Shown in pieces: positions 51,233-59,114 of a stretch of DNA of 64,000 nucleotides. Location of the stretch: the NCBI GenBank assembly GCA_963803155.1, contig CAWDMN010000033.1:1-64000 (forward strand), written 5' to 3'. The notes beneath the pieces are model-generated. The model was not told the DNA's origin and made no database searches. It saw only the letters and a program-made list of their open reading frames with translations. Both the position numbers and the translations under genes were made by a program. How positions within the stretch are numbered: position 1 is the stretch's first letter; each line of letters opens with the position of its first letter. The stretch is from CAWDMN01 sp963803155. GTDB taxonomy: Bacteria > Acidobacteriota > Terriglobia > Versatilivoradales > Versatilivoraceae.

Positions 51233-53665
51233 ATGGATAGAATTCCAGTGAAATTGCAGGTTGTTTTTTTCGGATTTCTGCTTTTCCCGAACTTATTTTT
51301 CTGCCAGGACAAATCGTCCCCGCGGGAACGATGGAATCTGAATGCGGGCTGGCTGTTTGAGCGGCAGGCGCATGGGACGGGGGACTTGGGATCCTTCGAT
51401 CGTAAGACAGGGTTGGCCGCTCAAATTGAGCCACGTTTTTTAAAAGCAACTGAGCAGGGCTTTGACGATTCCGCTTGGCAGCCGGTGGATCTGCCCCACA
51501 CCTGGAATGCCCATGATGTTAGCGATGAAAAGCCTGGCTATTGGCGGGGAATTGGCTGGTATCGAAAGCACTTTCAGCTTGGGAGGCAATTTTCCGGGAA
51601 ACAAATATTCCTTGAGTTCGAAGGGGTGAACCAGGTTTCAGAATTCTGGCTGAACGGAAAAAAAATCGGAGACCACAAGGGAGGATACACTGGATTTGAA
51701 TTTGACATTTCCGATTTGGCAAAAACCGGCGAACAGGAAAATGTTTTGGTCGTGAAAGTGGACAACCTTTTCCATCCGACGGTTCCACCCACCGTTAAAA
51801 CCGACTACAGTTTTTATGGCGGGATTTATCGTGACGTTTGGGTGCGCGTATGCGATCCCATCTATATTTCCGAGGTTCGTTGGGCCACGCCCGAAGTCAG
51901 CGCAACTTCCGCGCATCTTCAGCTCACCTCCACGGTTGCCAACACTTCAGGGGGGTCCAAGAGCATCACTCTGCTCCAGGAAATTTTAGATCCCGGAGGC
52001 CGTTTAGTGAAAAGCCTTTCGGCCAGCCTTGTTTTGGAGGCGGGGAAGCAGGCCACCACCGTTAAAGCCGAAGCACAATTGGATGAGATCCTTCTTTGGT
52101 CGCCCGAGAAACCCAACGTCTATCAGATCCGATCGACCCTTCGGGAGCAGAGTCGCATAATCGATAAGGTGGAAGACCCCCTGGGTTTCCGCTGGTTCAA
52201 ATTCGATCCGCAAAAAGGATTCTTCCTCAACGGGAAACGCGTCCAGATTCAAGGGACCAACTGGCACCAGTCCTACCCCGGCATGGGCAATGCGTTGCCA
52301 AACTCGCGGCACATCAAAGATATGGAAATGATCAAGGAGATGGGGGTGAATTTTTGGAGGACTTCACATTACCCCCATGATGTCGCCACGCTCGAGGCGT
52401 CTGACCGGCTGGGTCTCATGGTTTGGGACGAATTGCCGATCAACAAGGAGATAGGCAACCCCAACGAATATATTGCCAATGCCCTTCACATGGCGGAAGA
52501 GATGGTCCGCAGGGATCGCAATCATCCCTCCGTTATCGTATGGGGCATTGCTGGCGAGGTGAATGCACCGCACCAAGTCTCTCTTCGCGTGGTGCGGGAA
52601 GCAAGCCGCAAATACCGGGAACTGGATCCGACGCGCCCCGTGGGCATGCACGCCCCCCGAGGCGAGGATATCGAAGAGGTAGTGGATGTTGTAGGGCTTG
52701 GGGTGGAAAAGGAAACCGACGAAAAACATCTCAAATATCCCAACCGTAGTATCCTAACCGCCGAGTACAGTGCTTCGTTGATGGGCCGCGGCATTTATGG
52801 GATGGGCCCGAACAGCGAAGATTTAGCCTGTCAAAAGCATGAGGAATATCTCAGCCGCCTGAACCTGCGCCCCTGGATGGCCGGCGGCATGATTTGGCAC
52901 CAGTCAGATTATGATGGCGAGACTTACGACACGGTCATCCCACATGTCGTGGCCTTTGGGATGACCGACGTTTGGCGGATACCTAAAGAAGTCTTCTATT
53001 TCTATCAGAGCCAATGGACTATTCCGCCGATGGTGCATATCGTGGGCCCCTGGACATGGGCGGGCGAAGAGGGAAAGACTAGAGCAGTCAAGGTGTACAG
53101 CAATTGCGAAGAAGTGGAATTGTTCCTGAACGGCCGCTCGCTCGGAAAGGCGGAGAATAAAGATTTCCCCGGATTAAAGCATCCACCTCGGATTTGGCAG
53201 GTGCCGTATCAGCCTGGAACTTTGAAAGCCGTGGCCAAGTCTCAGGGCAAGGAGTTTGTCCATGAAATCAGGACGGCTGGCGCCGCACATCATATTCTGC
53301 TGGAATCGGATGTACAACAGCTCAAGTCTGGCGACCTTGAGAGTCTGGCTTACCTTACGGCGTCAGTTGTGGATGCGGCGGGGACCGTGGTTCCGGATTC
53401 TCATCATCCCATCACCTTCACATCTTACGGGCCCGGGCAGTTGCTCCCTCAGACTTGGTTGGGATACCCGACCGGTCTGACTTGGAATGCCGTGGCTGGA
53501 AAGACTCGCATCGCTTTCCGCGCTACCTCGCGCAGCGGCCTGGCGGTGATCAGTGCCTATTCCCCCGGCCTCGGCATGGGACGGTTGGAGATGAACGTCA
53601 GCGGGACAGGTAAAGAAAATGAGATGGATTATCAGGAGAAATTCGAGGAAGATGAGTTGAAATGA
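51233..53665 (+). CDS. Secreted glycoside hydrolase family 2 (beta-galactosidase-like) enzyme
   Basis: The ATG at 51233 is six bases after AGAGG and starts a signal peptide (MDRIPVKLQVVFFGFLLFPN, ending FFCQ). The 810-residue protein has a sugar-binding jelly roll (about 40-200; VDLPHTWNAHD, YGGIYRDVWVRV), an Ig-like domain (200-320), a TIM barrel with HPSVIVWGIAGEVN carrying acid/base Glu442 and ILTAEYSAS carrying nucleophile Glu511, and C-terminal Ig-like domains including a DUF4982-type segment (about 610-690). The residue before the acid/base is Gly441, where almost all clan GH-A enzymes have Asn. It closes the glycosidase block; substrate unassigned. Confidence 0.9.
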   Translation: MDRIPVKLQVVFFGFLLFPNLFFCQDKSSPRERWNLNAGWLFERQAHGTGDLGSFDRKTGLAAQIEPRFLKATEQGFDDSAWQPVDLPHTWNAHDVSDEKPGYWRGIGWYRKHFQLGRQFSGKQIFLEFEGVNQVSEFWLNGKKIGDHKGGYTGFEFDISDLAKTGEQENVLVVKVDNLFHPTVPPTVKTDYSFYGGIYRDVWVRVCDPIYISEVRWATPEVSATSAHLQLTSTVANTSGGSKSITLLQEILDPGGRLVKSLSASLVLEAGKQATTVKAEAQLDEILLWSPEKPNVYQIRSTLREQSRIIDKVEDPLGFRWFKFDPQKGFFLNGKRVQIQGTNWHQSYPGMGNALPNSRHIKDMEMIKEMGVNFWRTSHYPHDVATLEASDRLGLMVWDELPINKEIGNPNEYIANALHMAEEMVRRDRNHPSVIVWGIAGEVNAPHQVSLRVVREASRKYRELDPTRPVGMHAPRGEDIEEVVDVVGLGVEKETDEKHLKYPNRSILTAEYSASLMGRGIYGMGPNSEDLACQKHEEYLSRLNLRPWMAGGMIWHQSDYDGETYDTVIPHVVAFGMTDVWRIPKEVFYFYQSQWTIPPMVHIVGPWTWAGEEGKTRAVKVYSNCEEVELFLNGRSLGKAENKDFPGLKHPPRIWQVPYQPGTLKAVAKSQGKEFVHEIRTAGAAHHILLESDVQQLKSGDLESLAYLTASVVDAAGTVVPDSHHPITFTSYGPGQLLPQTWLGYPTGLTWNAVAGKTRIAFRATSRSGLAVISAYSPGLGMGRLEMNVSGTGKENEMDYQEKFEEDELK

Positions 53666-53686
53666 GCATCTCATCTCGCAGGTGGG

Positions 53687-53706
53687 ACGGGCGATCCCTC
53701 GCCCGT
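53687..53706 (+). terminator. Hairpin after the GH2 gene
   Basis: ACGGGCGA pairs perfectly with TCGCCCGT around a TCCC loop, 22 bases after the GH2 stop codon. There is no T-run, so it may be a rho-assisted end, an mRNA stabiliser or a small intergenic palindrome. Confidence 0.5.
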
Positions 53707-54155
53707 TCGCACTGCCAACTCGGGTAGCCGTGCAGCCCCGGAATCCGCGTGAGGGAGGGATCACCCGCTCCCGCCGCTGAGAATGAATCAGAGTGCCGGT
53801 GTAATACTTGGGGATTCATCACCTTGGATTCTTTTAACCCCTCCCAGTGAAATTTCCGTGTACAATATCCCTTTGCGTTTTTGACCCCGGGCTCTTACCA
53901 GCACATGCCTTGGAAGGGTGCGGTTTCCCGCCGGTATCAAATTCGTGAAATGGGGGAAGGATCTTTTGGATTAGATTAAGTGAGAAGCGGCGCTACGCTG
54001 CACCTCAGACAACGGATGTGGCCTATTGCGGATTTCTTCTCCTGGGAATGAGGCACCGCGCGGCGAATAAAAATTTATCGGCTCAAAGAATCCTGGCTGA
54101 CTGTGAAGATTATAGGAAAAAGCGTTTGAAATTCCACAAAACGAGGGATGTGAAT
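53707..54155. other. Intergenic region before the Gfo/Idh/MocA gene
   Basis: About 450 bases. It has several GC-rich inverted segments near 53740-53780 (GAGGGAGGGATCACCCGCTC) but no supported gene. The 46 extra in-frame codons upstream of 54156 have no family similarity that I recognise and are treated as leader. Confidence 0.4.
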
Positions 54156-55415
54156 ATGGTTTCAAAAGAGTATCGCCCTGAAGTGACGGTGGTTGGCGGA
54201 GGGATGATTACCGGAGTGCAGTTGCTCCCCACCCTGTACCATCTGCAGCATGAGGCGCTAATAGGATCGCTGCAAATCTGCGCTCTAACTGCCCGGCCCC
54301 TGGCCACGCTGCGGAGTGATCCCACGCTCAATCAGGGATTTCCAGGGCAATCGTTTATTCCATTGCCCGATCCCGGAAAGGTTCCCCTTGATGAGCCCTT
54401 TCCGGATGCTTACCGGCAGCTCATAGCCGCCATGCCTCCACGCAACATCGTGGTGGTGGCGGTTCCTGACCAAATGCATTTTGAGATCATTCGTTTTGCC
54501 TTGGAACATAATCAACATGTCCTGACGGTCAAGCCCTTGGTGCTGAAATACGCTGAGGCCATTGTTCTGGAAAAATTGGCCGATGAGCGCGGGCTGGTGG
54601 TGGGGGTTGAATATCACAAGCGATTTGACACAAGAGCGTTCCTGGCGCGGCAACAATACCGGGCTGGCCACTTCGGCGACTTCCGTGCCGGGCAGGCTCA
54701 TCTGGTGGAATGTTGGTACTACCGGAATAGCAATTTTCAGAACTGGTGCACCGCTGAAAATTCGGACATGTTCACCTATATCGGTTGCCACTATGTGGAC
54801 TTGGTGGCCTTCATCACCGGCTTGCGGCCCGTGAGCGTTTCACTTTATGGAATCAAAGAGAAATATCCCAATGGGAATGATGGGTATCTATGGACCGACG
54901 GCCGGGTGAAATGGGAAAACGGCGCATTTCTTTCGGTGCTCAACGGACTTGGTTACCCCGACGCAGGAGCGGGTAGCAATGCCCAAGGAATGACGATGTA
55001 CTGCAATGGGGCCAAGGATGGCTGCCTGATCCGCCATAGCGACCAATACCGCGGCGTGGTGCACTCGTATACGCAGGCGGGGAGCGATCCCGGCGATACC
55101 GTCTATGTGGAACCCAACCCGGATTATTATCGACTGCTCGATCAAGGCAACGGCCGTCTGACTCCGGTTGGATATGGCCATCGCTCCGTCGAGTTCATCC
55201 TGAATGCCATCCGGAAAGTGGAATTGAATGCAGGCGACGATCTGACGGCCCGGCGGAGAATAATTCACGAAATGGATGAAGCAGGCATTATGGCTACACC
55301 GGCCAATAGCTCTTATAACGAACTAGTGATCGAGGCCGGGCGTCTTTCCCTAAGCCACGGCGGAAAGGAAGCCTGCATTGAGTATGAGCCTGCACCACGC
55401 GTATTTCTGAGCTGA
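54156..55415 (+). CDS. Gfo/Idh/MocA family oxidoreductase (cytoplasmic)
   Basis: The ATG at 54156 follows GAGGGA at suitable spacing. The 419-residue protein begins YRPEVTVVGGGMITGVQLLP, a Rossmann fold, with VVVAVPDQMHFEIIRFALEH and TVKPLVLKYAEA. The usual EKP motif is here VKP: the lysine is kept, the glutamate replaced. The active-site block is FTYIGCHYVDLVAFITG. It has no export signal, unlike the paralogue at 33275. Together with the downstream class III aminotransferase it could turn an imported sugar into an amino sugar or sugar acid; this is inference from neighbourhood. Confidence 0.88.
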   Translation: MVSKEYRPEVTVVGGGMITGVQLLPTLYHLQHEALIGSLQICALTARPLATLRSDPTLNQGFPGQSFIPLPDPGKVPLDEPFPDAYRQLIAAMPPRNIVVVAVPDQMHFEIIRFALEHNQHVLTVKPLVLKYAEAIVLEKLADERGLVVGVEYHKRFDTRAFLARQQYRAGHFGDFRAGQAHLVECWYYRNSNFQNWCTAENSDMFTYIGCHYVDLVAFITGLRPVSVSLYGIKEKYPNGNDGYLWTDGRVKWENGAFLSVLNGLGYPDAGAGSNAQGMTMYCNGAKDGCLIRHSDQYRGVVHSYTQAGSDPGDTVYVEPNPDYYRLLDQGNGRLTPVGYGHRSVEFILNAIRKVELNAGDDLTARRRIIHEMDEAGIMATPANSSYNELVIEAGRLSLSHGGKEACIEYEPAPRVFLS

Positions 55416-55843
55416 GGCTTCTAGCTGTCATCTGTCAGCTATCAGCCATCAGCTCTTCGGCTGAAAAAAGAGGTCAGGTTCAAGGCGGATGTAAAGGGCC
55501 GATTCACTTTGCACCGATCAGCTATGATTTTTTCACATTGAACCTGTGAGCGTAGGACCGGTTCATCCGTCAGGTGACGGATTCACCGGACCCTCCGTCT
55601 GAGATTTGCCGGAATCGGGAGGGTGTGCTGATTAATTCTCTGGGCTTTGCAGTCCCGGTGCTTTTGGCTGGGACTTCGATAGCTCTAAAGTATCCCCCGA
55701 GGAAGTATGATTGTTGGTTCCAATCGAAATAAATAACAGGTCTTTCATAAAATGCTGCTTAACGCTGATCGTTGGCAGCTGAATGCTGACAGCTGATAGC
55801 TGACGGCTAAAAAAACTCATCTTTATGCAAACAAGGAGTCTTC
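55416..55843. other. Intergenic region flanked by inverted CAGCT-rich repeats
   Basis: About 430 bases without a gene. At its left edge (55424-55464) and right edge (55776-55808) lie inverted copies of a sequence built from CTGTCAGCTATCAGC units. Inside is a perfect palindrome TCCGTCAGGTGACGGA at 55567-55582. The layout looks like a small non-coding insertion between two genes of one transcript. Confidence 0.55.
55424..55808. repeat. Inverted repeat pair flanking a non-coding segment
   Basis: The left arm holds TCTGTCAGCTATCAGCCATC; the complement of the right arm holds CGTCAGCTATCAGCTGTCAG. They are similar but not identical, about 310 bases apart. The inner 55567-55582 palindrome and the lack of coding sequence suggest a miniature palindromic element. 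Confidence 0.5.
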
Positions 55844-57211
55844 ATGGCCACTAAAGAATTTCCGCTTATTCCCGAAATCACACATCCTGTTGAATCCCCT
55901 TTCCGGCGAATCCGGACTATGATTCCGGTCCCCGAATCGGTGCCGATTCTTGAAAAGCTTCGCCAGCTGGAACCCCGCTCCATGGGAGGTCAGCCGCCTA
56001 TTCTGTGGGACCGCGGCGAAGGGGTGAAAATATTTGACGCTTATGGGAATTGTTGGCTCGATTTTTCCGCCGGCGTGCTGGTGACTTCGAGCGGACATGG
56101 CCACCCGAAAATCAAGGCGGCCATCGCGGGCATTGCTCAACATGGTATGTATCATGCTTACTGCTTCCCGACCGCAATTCGTGCGGCCCTGGTTGAGAAG
56201 CTGACCAGGATGTTGCCACCGCCGCTCAAAAGAGTTTTTTTACTTACGACTGGAAGCGAAGCCACCGAATGCGCCATCAAACTGGCCCGGACTCAAGGGC
56301 TCAAGATTGGAGGGAAGGAAAAGAATATCCTGGTCAGTTTTCTGAACGGCTTTCATGGGCGCACCATGGGAGCACAATTAGCCGGAGGCGGGCCAGCCCT
56401 GAAGGCCTGGTTGGGCGGAGAGGATCCACGATTCATCCAGGTTCCTTTCCCGGACGGATTCCGGCAGAAGGATACCTCATTCCAAGTTTTCCTCGACTCG
56501 CTGGCAGCCCAAAAGGTGGATCCCGCTCGCGTCTGCGGCGTCATTGGCGAGACTTATCAGGGGGGGAATGCCTGCCTGATTCCGGCGGATTATGCCCGGC
56601 AGCTGCGAGCTTGGTGTGATCGCCAAGGGGCGGTTCTGATCCTCGACGAGATCCAGGCCGGATTTGGACGAACCGGAAAGCTTTTCGGTTTTCAACACAT
56701 GGGCATTGTCCCGGACCTTGTCTGCTGCGGCAAGGGGATCTCAGGCGGGATGCCGCTTTCCGCCGTGCTGGGAACCGAAGAGCTGATGAACCTCTATGGC
56801 CCCGGCGAAATGACGAGCACCCACTCTGCTAATCCGGTCTGTGCGGCAGCGGCCCTGGCAAACCTGGAAGTGATCGAAGAAGAAAGGTTGGTGGAAAATG
56901 CCGCGGCCCTGTCGCCGCTGCTCGCCGAAGGGTGCCGCGCCATTCAAGCGGCATCTCGCGGAAAAATCACACACTGGGATGGCGCTGGCTTGGTGGGTGC
57001 CCTCCAATTCACTCACCCCGGCACGGTGGATCCCAACCCGGAAGTGGCTTGGCAATTTGTCTGGGAGGCTATCAAGCGTGGCATCATGCTCTTCGCGCCG
57101 GTAGGCGTGGGCGGCTCCGCTATCAAGCTCAACCCTCCCTTGATCATTCCAAGAGATGCGCTGGCGGAAGGATTGGCCGTGCTCGAGGAAGTTGCCAAAA
57201 GCCTGATTTAG
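55844..57211 (+). CDS. Class III PLP-dependent aminotransferase
   Basis: AAGGAG lies six bases before the start. The 455-residue protein carries the class III signature: FDAYGNCWLDFSAGVLVTSS near the N-terminus, LLTTGSEATECAIKLARTQG (cofactor phosphate loop), the segment LILDEIQAGFGRTGKLFGFQ and the PLP lysine K297 in CCGKGISGGMPLSAVLG. Family members include 4-aminobutyrate and ornithine aminotransferases and enzymes acting on sugars or omega-amines. It follows an oxidoreductase and ends the catabolic block, so a role in amino-group handling from the glycan is possible. Substrate not predictable from sequence. Confidence 0.92.
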   Translation: MATKEFPLIPEITHPVESPFRRIRTMIPVPESVPILEKLRQLEPRSMGGQPPILWDRGEGVKIFDAYGNCWLDFSAGVLVTSSGHGHPKIKAAIAGIAQHGMYHAYCFPTAIRAALVEKLTRMLPPPLKRVFLLTTGSEATECAIKLARTQGLKIGGKEKNILVSFLNGFHGRTMGAQLAGGGPALKAWLGGEDPRFIQVPFPDGFRQKDTSFQVFLDSLAAQKVDPARVCGVIGETYQGGNACLIPADYARQLRAWCDRQGAVLILDEIQAGFGRTGKLFGFQHMGIVPDLVCCGKGISGGMPLSAVLGTEELMNLYGPGEMTSTHSANPVCAAAALANLEVIEEERLVENAAALSPLLAEGCRAIQAASRGKITHWDGAGLVGALQFTHPGTVDPNPEVAWQFVWEAIKRGIMLFAPVGVGGSAIKLNPPLIIPRDALAEGLAVLEEVAKSLI

Positions 57212-57345
57212 TTTCTTTAAAGGGTGCAATAAGAAATAGCGTATCAGGATGGGATGGTGAGTAAGCCAAATGGGTGACTACAGTCCGCGACAACATTTCG
57301 GTATATTCTTGGGGGTGATTGATTTTCAAAACATGAATATTTCTT

Positions 57346-57379
57346 GTAGCGCAGACTCGTGTTGTTCAACGAGTCTGGG
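57346..57379. repeat. Half-copy of the GTAGCGC...GAGTC palindromic family
   Basis: GTAGCGCAGACTCGTGTTGT followed by TCAACGAGTCTGG matches the left half of the element at 45576. It sits at the point where the receptor remnant begins, so it may mark the rearrangement breakpoint. Confidence 0.6.
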
Positions 57380-57404
57380 AATTCCATACACGAGGTGGTG
57401 CTTA

Positions 57405-57524
57405 CTCCCAAACGCCAACGGCAGCGTTGATGCCGTCCACCAATTTGGGCGTCAGTTCGGCAAGATTACTAGCGTCCAGACTGCCCCCCGAGCGATGGAA
57501 TTTGGAATAAAGTTCTATTGGTGA
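57405..57524 (+). pseudogene. 3' remnant of a TonB-dependent receptor gene
   Basis: The last 40 codons before the TGA at 57522-57524 read LLPNANGSVDAV, then FGKITSVQTAPRAMEFGIKFYW. This is the characteristic barrel end of Oar-like receptors: compare KITSLQGDRRDTLGAG...LGIRFDF at 38.2 kb and QISSVQGGRYDTLGAR...FGFRLDF at 41.9 kb. Nothing upstream continues the barrel. The rest of the gene has been lost, apparently replaced by a palindromic repeat. Confidence 0.75.
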
Positions 57525-57735
57525 TTGTTGAAACCGACCGATTTTTCGGATTCCGGTTGTTGGCGGAGGTATTGCCCAAGGTGGTCACAGCGGACAGTTT
57601 CGCACTATTCTCCGACATTTTGTTGAATCGATCGCCAATCGGGAAGCCTCTAATAGAGGAATCATTACTCCTGGAGAATCCGGACCAAAGCAAAGAATAT
57701 CAGATTCCCCAAGGATGACCTTGAGGAGGTAGGGA

Positions 57736-58654
57736 TTGGGCGCAAGGAGATTGACAAGAAGGAGACTTCTCAAACTTGGGACTTCAGCCTTGATTTTCCC
57801 GGTAGGACATGCGGAGACCCGGGATCTGGCCGGCTTGACGTCGAACCAGAATCCAAGACCCGGTGTGAGCATATGGCCAGTGACCGATCTCCCACATCAG
57901 ACGATTGGTTTTGAGTTGTCAGAATTGCCCGGTGAAGAATTCAGGATTGTTATTCCAGAATTGATCTCGGACGATACAGAACCAATCTTTCCTTGGGAGC
58001 AACCGTCTCCCAGGTGGAACATAGGAAGCGGTGCCGCTCGATGTTCGATCGAAATCCAAGATAAGATTCATGTGGACGCTGAAGTCCTTTTCTGCAAAGA
58101 GCGAATCGTGACTCGGGTAGCGGCTACTAATCTTTCATGGCGTACATGGAAAAATGTGAATGCCTTCACGTGCTTCGCCTTTTATGCGGCCCCCTCATTC
58201 TACGATCCGGAATTGACAAGAACTTACTTTCCGGTCAAGGGAGAATGGAAGCCCGTTGGGGAACTGTTTAAGGAGCACTATCCGGGTGGCTCCCCTTACA
58301 CTTTTTTCTCGGTTGCCGGAGGACCTCAACTCGAGGAACTTGTGGGTGTGCAGGAAAATTGCCCAGAATCATCCTCAAGTTTTATCCGAAGGCCGTGCCT
58401 GCGTGATATCGACTGACAGGAACTGGATCGCAGGAATGACCACGGAATCCCCTGCTTACGTTTTTCACAACCGGCGAGAGCAATGCATTCACGCAGATCC
58501 ATTCCTGGGAACAATCCCTCCTGGCACAACCGCTGAGGGCATTGCTACTTTGTTCATCTTTCGAGGAACGTTCACAGATTTCACAAGACAGTGTAATGCG
58601 AAGAAACCCTTCCCTTGCGAAAGTAGAGAACTGCTTAGAAAGTCAGGGGGCTAG
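57736..58654 (+). pseudogene. Tat-exported protein of unknown function, frameshifted
   Basis: It opens with TTG five bases after GAGGAGGT and has a twin-arginine signal (TRRRLLKLGTSALIFPVG). The first frame runs to 58416, with protein-like sequence up to LEELVGVQE near 58355, then a poor serine-rich tail. The next frame takes over at KIAQNHPQVLSEGRACVIST and continues DRNWIAGMTTESPAYVF, GTIPPGTTAEGIATLFIFRG to a stop at 58652-58654. A one- or two-base change in the AAAA run at 58355-58358 explains the break. I do not recognise the family; it looks like a secreted beta-rich enzyme or binding protein of about 300 residues. Sequencing error is an alternative. Confidence 0.7.
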
Positions 58655-59114
58655 GGAGAGTCACGCTACAAGGAAATTTTTTAGCCTAATGACTTTGGGT
58701 GTCTCTCTGGCGTATACGTCGAAGCTTATGGGAGGAAGGCGCGTTAGTGATCACGTTGGACAAAGGCCTTCGGGCGGTCCCTGACCTCCTTATTCCTAAA
58801 AAGGCCAAAACTCACTCGCAACTTCCTGTCACTTGCGAAAAGACCTGAAGAATTTTTCAATATTTCGTTCGACCGGTCCGCATTTCAGCAACTTCCCCCC
58901 GTTTTTCCCATCAATATCCGTCTTTTTGATTTCCAATGTCTCATGGGCGCAGGATTCATATATAATTTGACTGCGGATTGTTTCAATGATTATCGGAAAA
59001 AAAGGGAAAGGAAGAAAGGCTCTGTTGGTGGGGCTAATCTGGATGGCTAGATCGCTGTTGATGGTTTCTCCAATCGATTTCAATTCTTATCACATTTTCA
59101 ACCGACGGAGTGGA
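58655..59114. other. Intergenic stretch before the FG-GAP gene
   Basis: About 460 bases with a few short frames lacking motifs. AT-rich sequence at 58955-58975 (ATTCATATATAATTTGAC) could hold a -10-like TATAAT for the downstream operon, but no matching -35 is clear. Confidence 0.35.

Larger units (their letters stand above)
57212..57735. other. Gap with repeat half-copy and receptor remnant
   Basis: About 520 bases. It holds a half-copy of the GTAGCGC palindromic family at 57346-57379 and a 3' remnant of a TonB receptor ending at 57524. A frame from 57518 to 57718 has no recognisable motif and is not called. Confidence 0.5.

Noticed and set aside
57533..57718. Short plus-strand gene between the receptor remnant and the frameshifted Tat gene
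   Set aside because: No ribosome site or known motif, and an equally long frame exists antisense.
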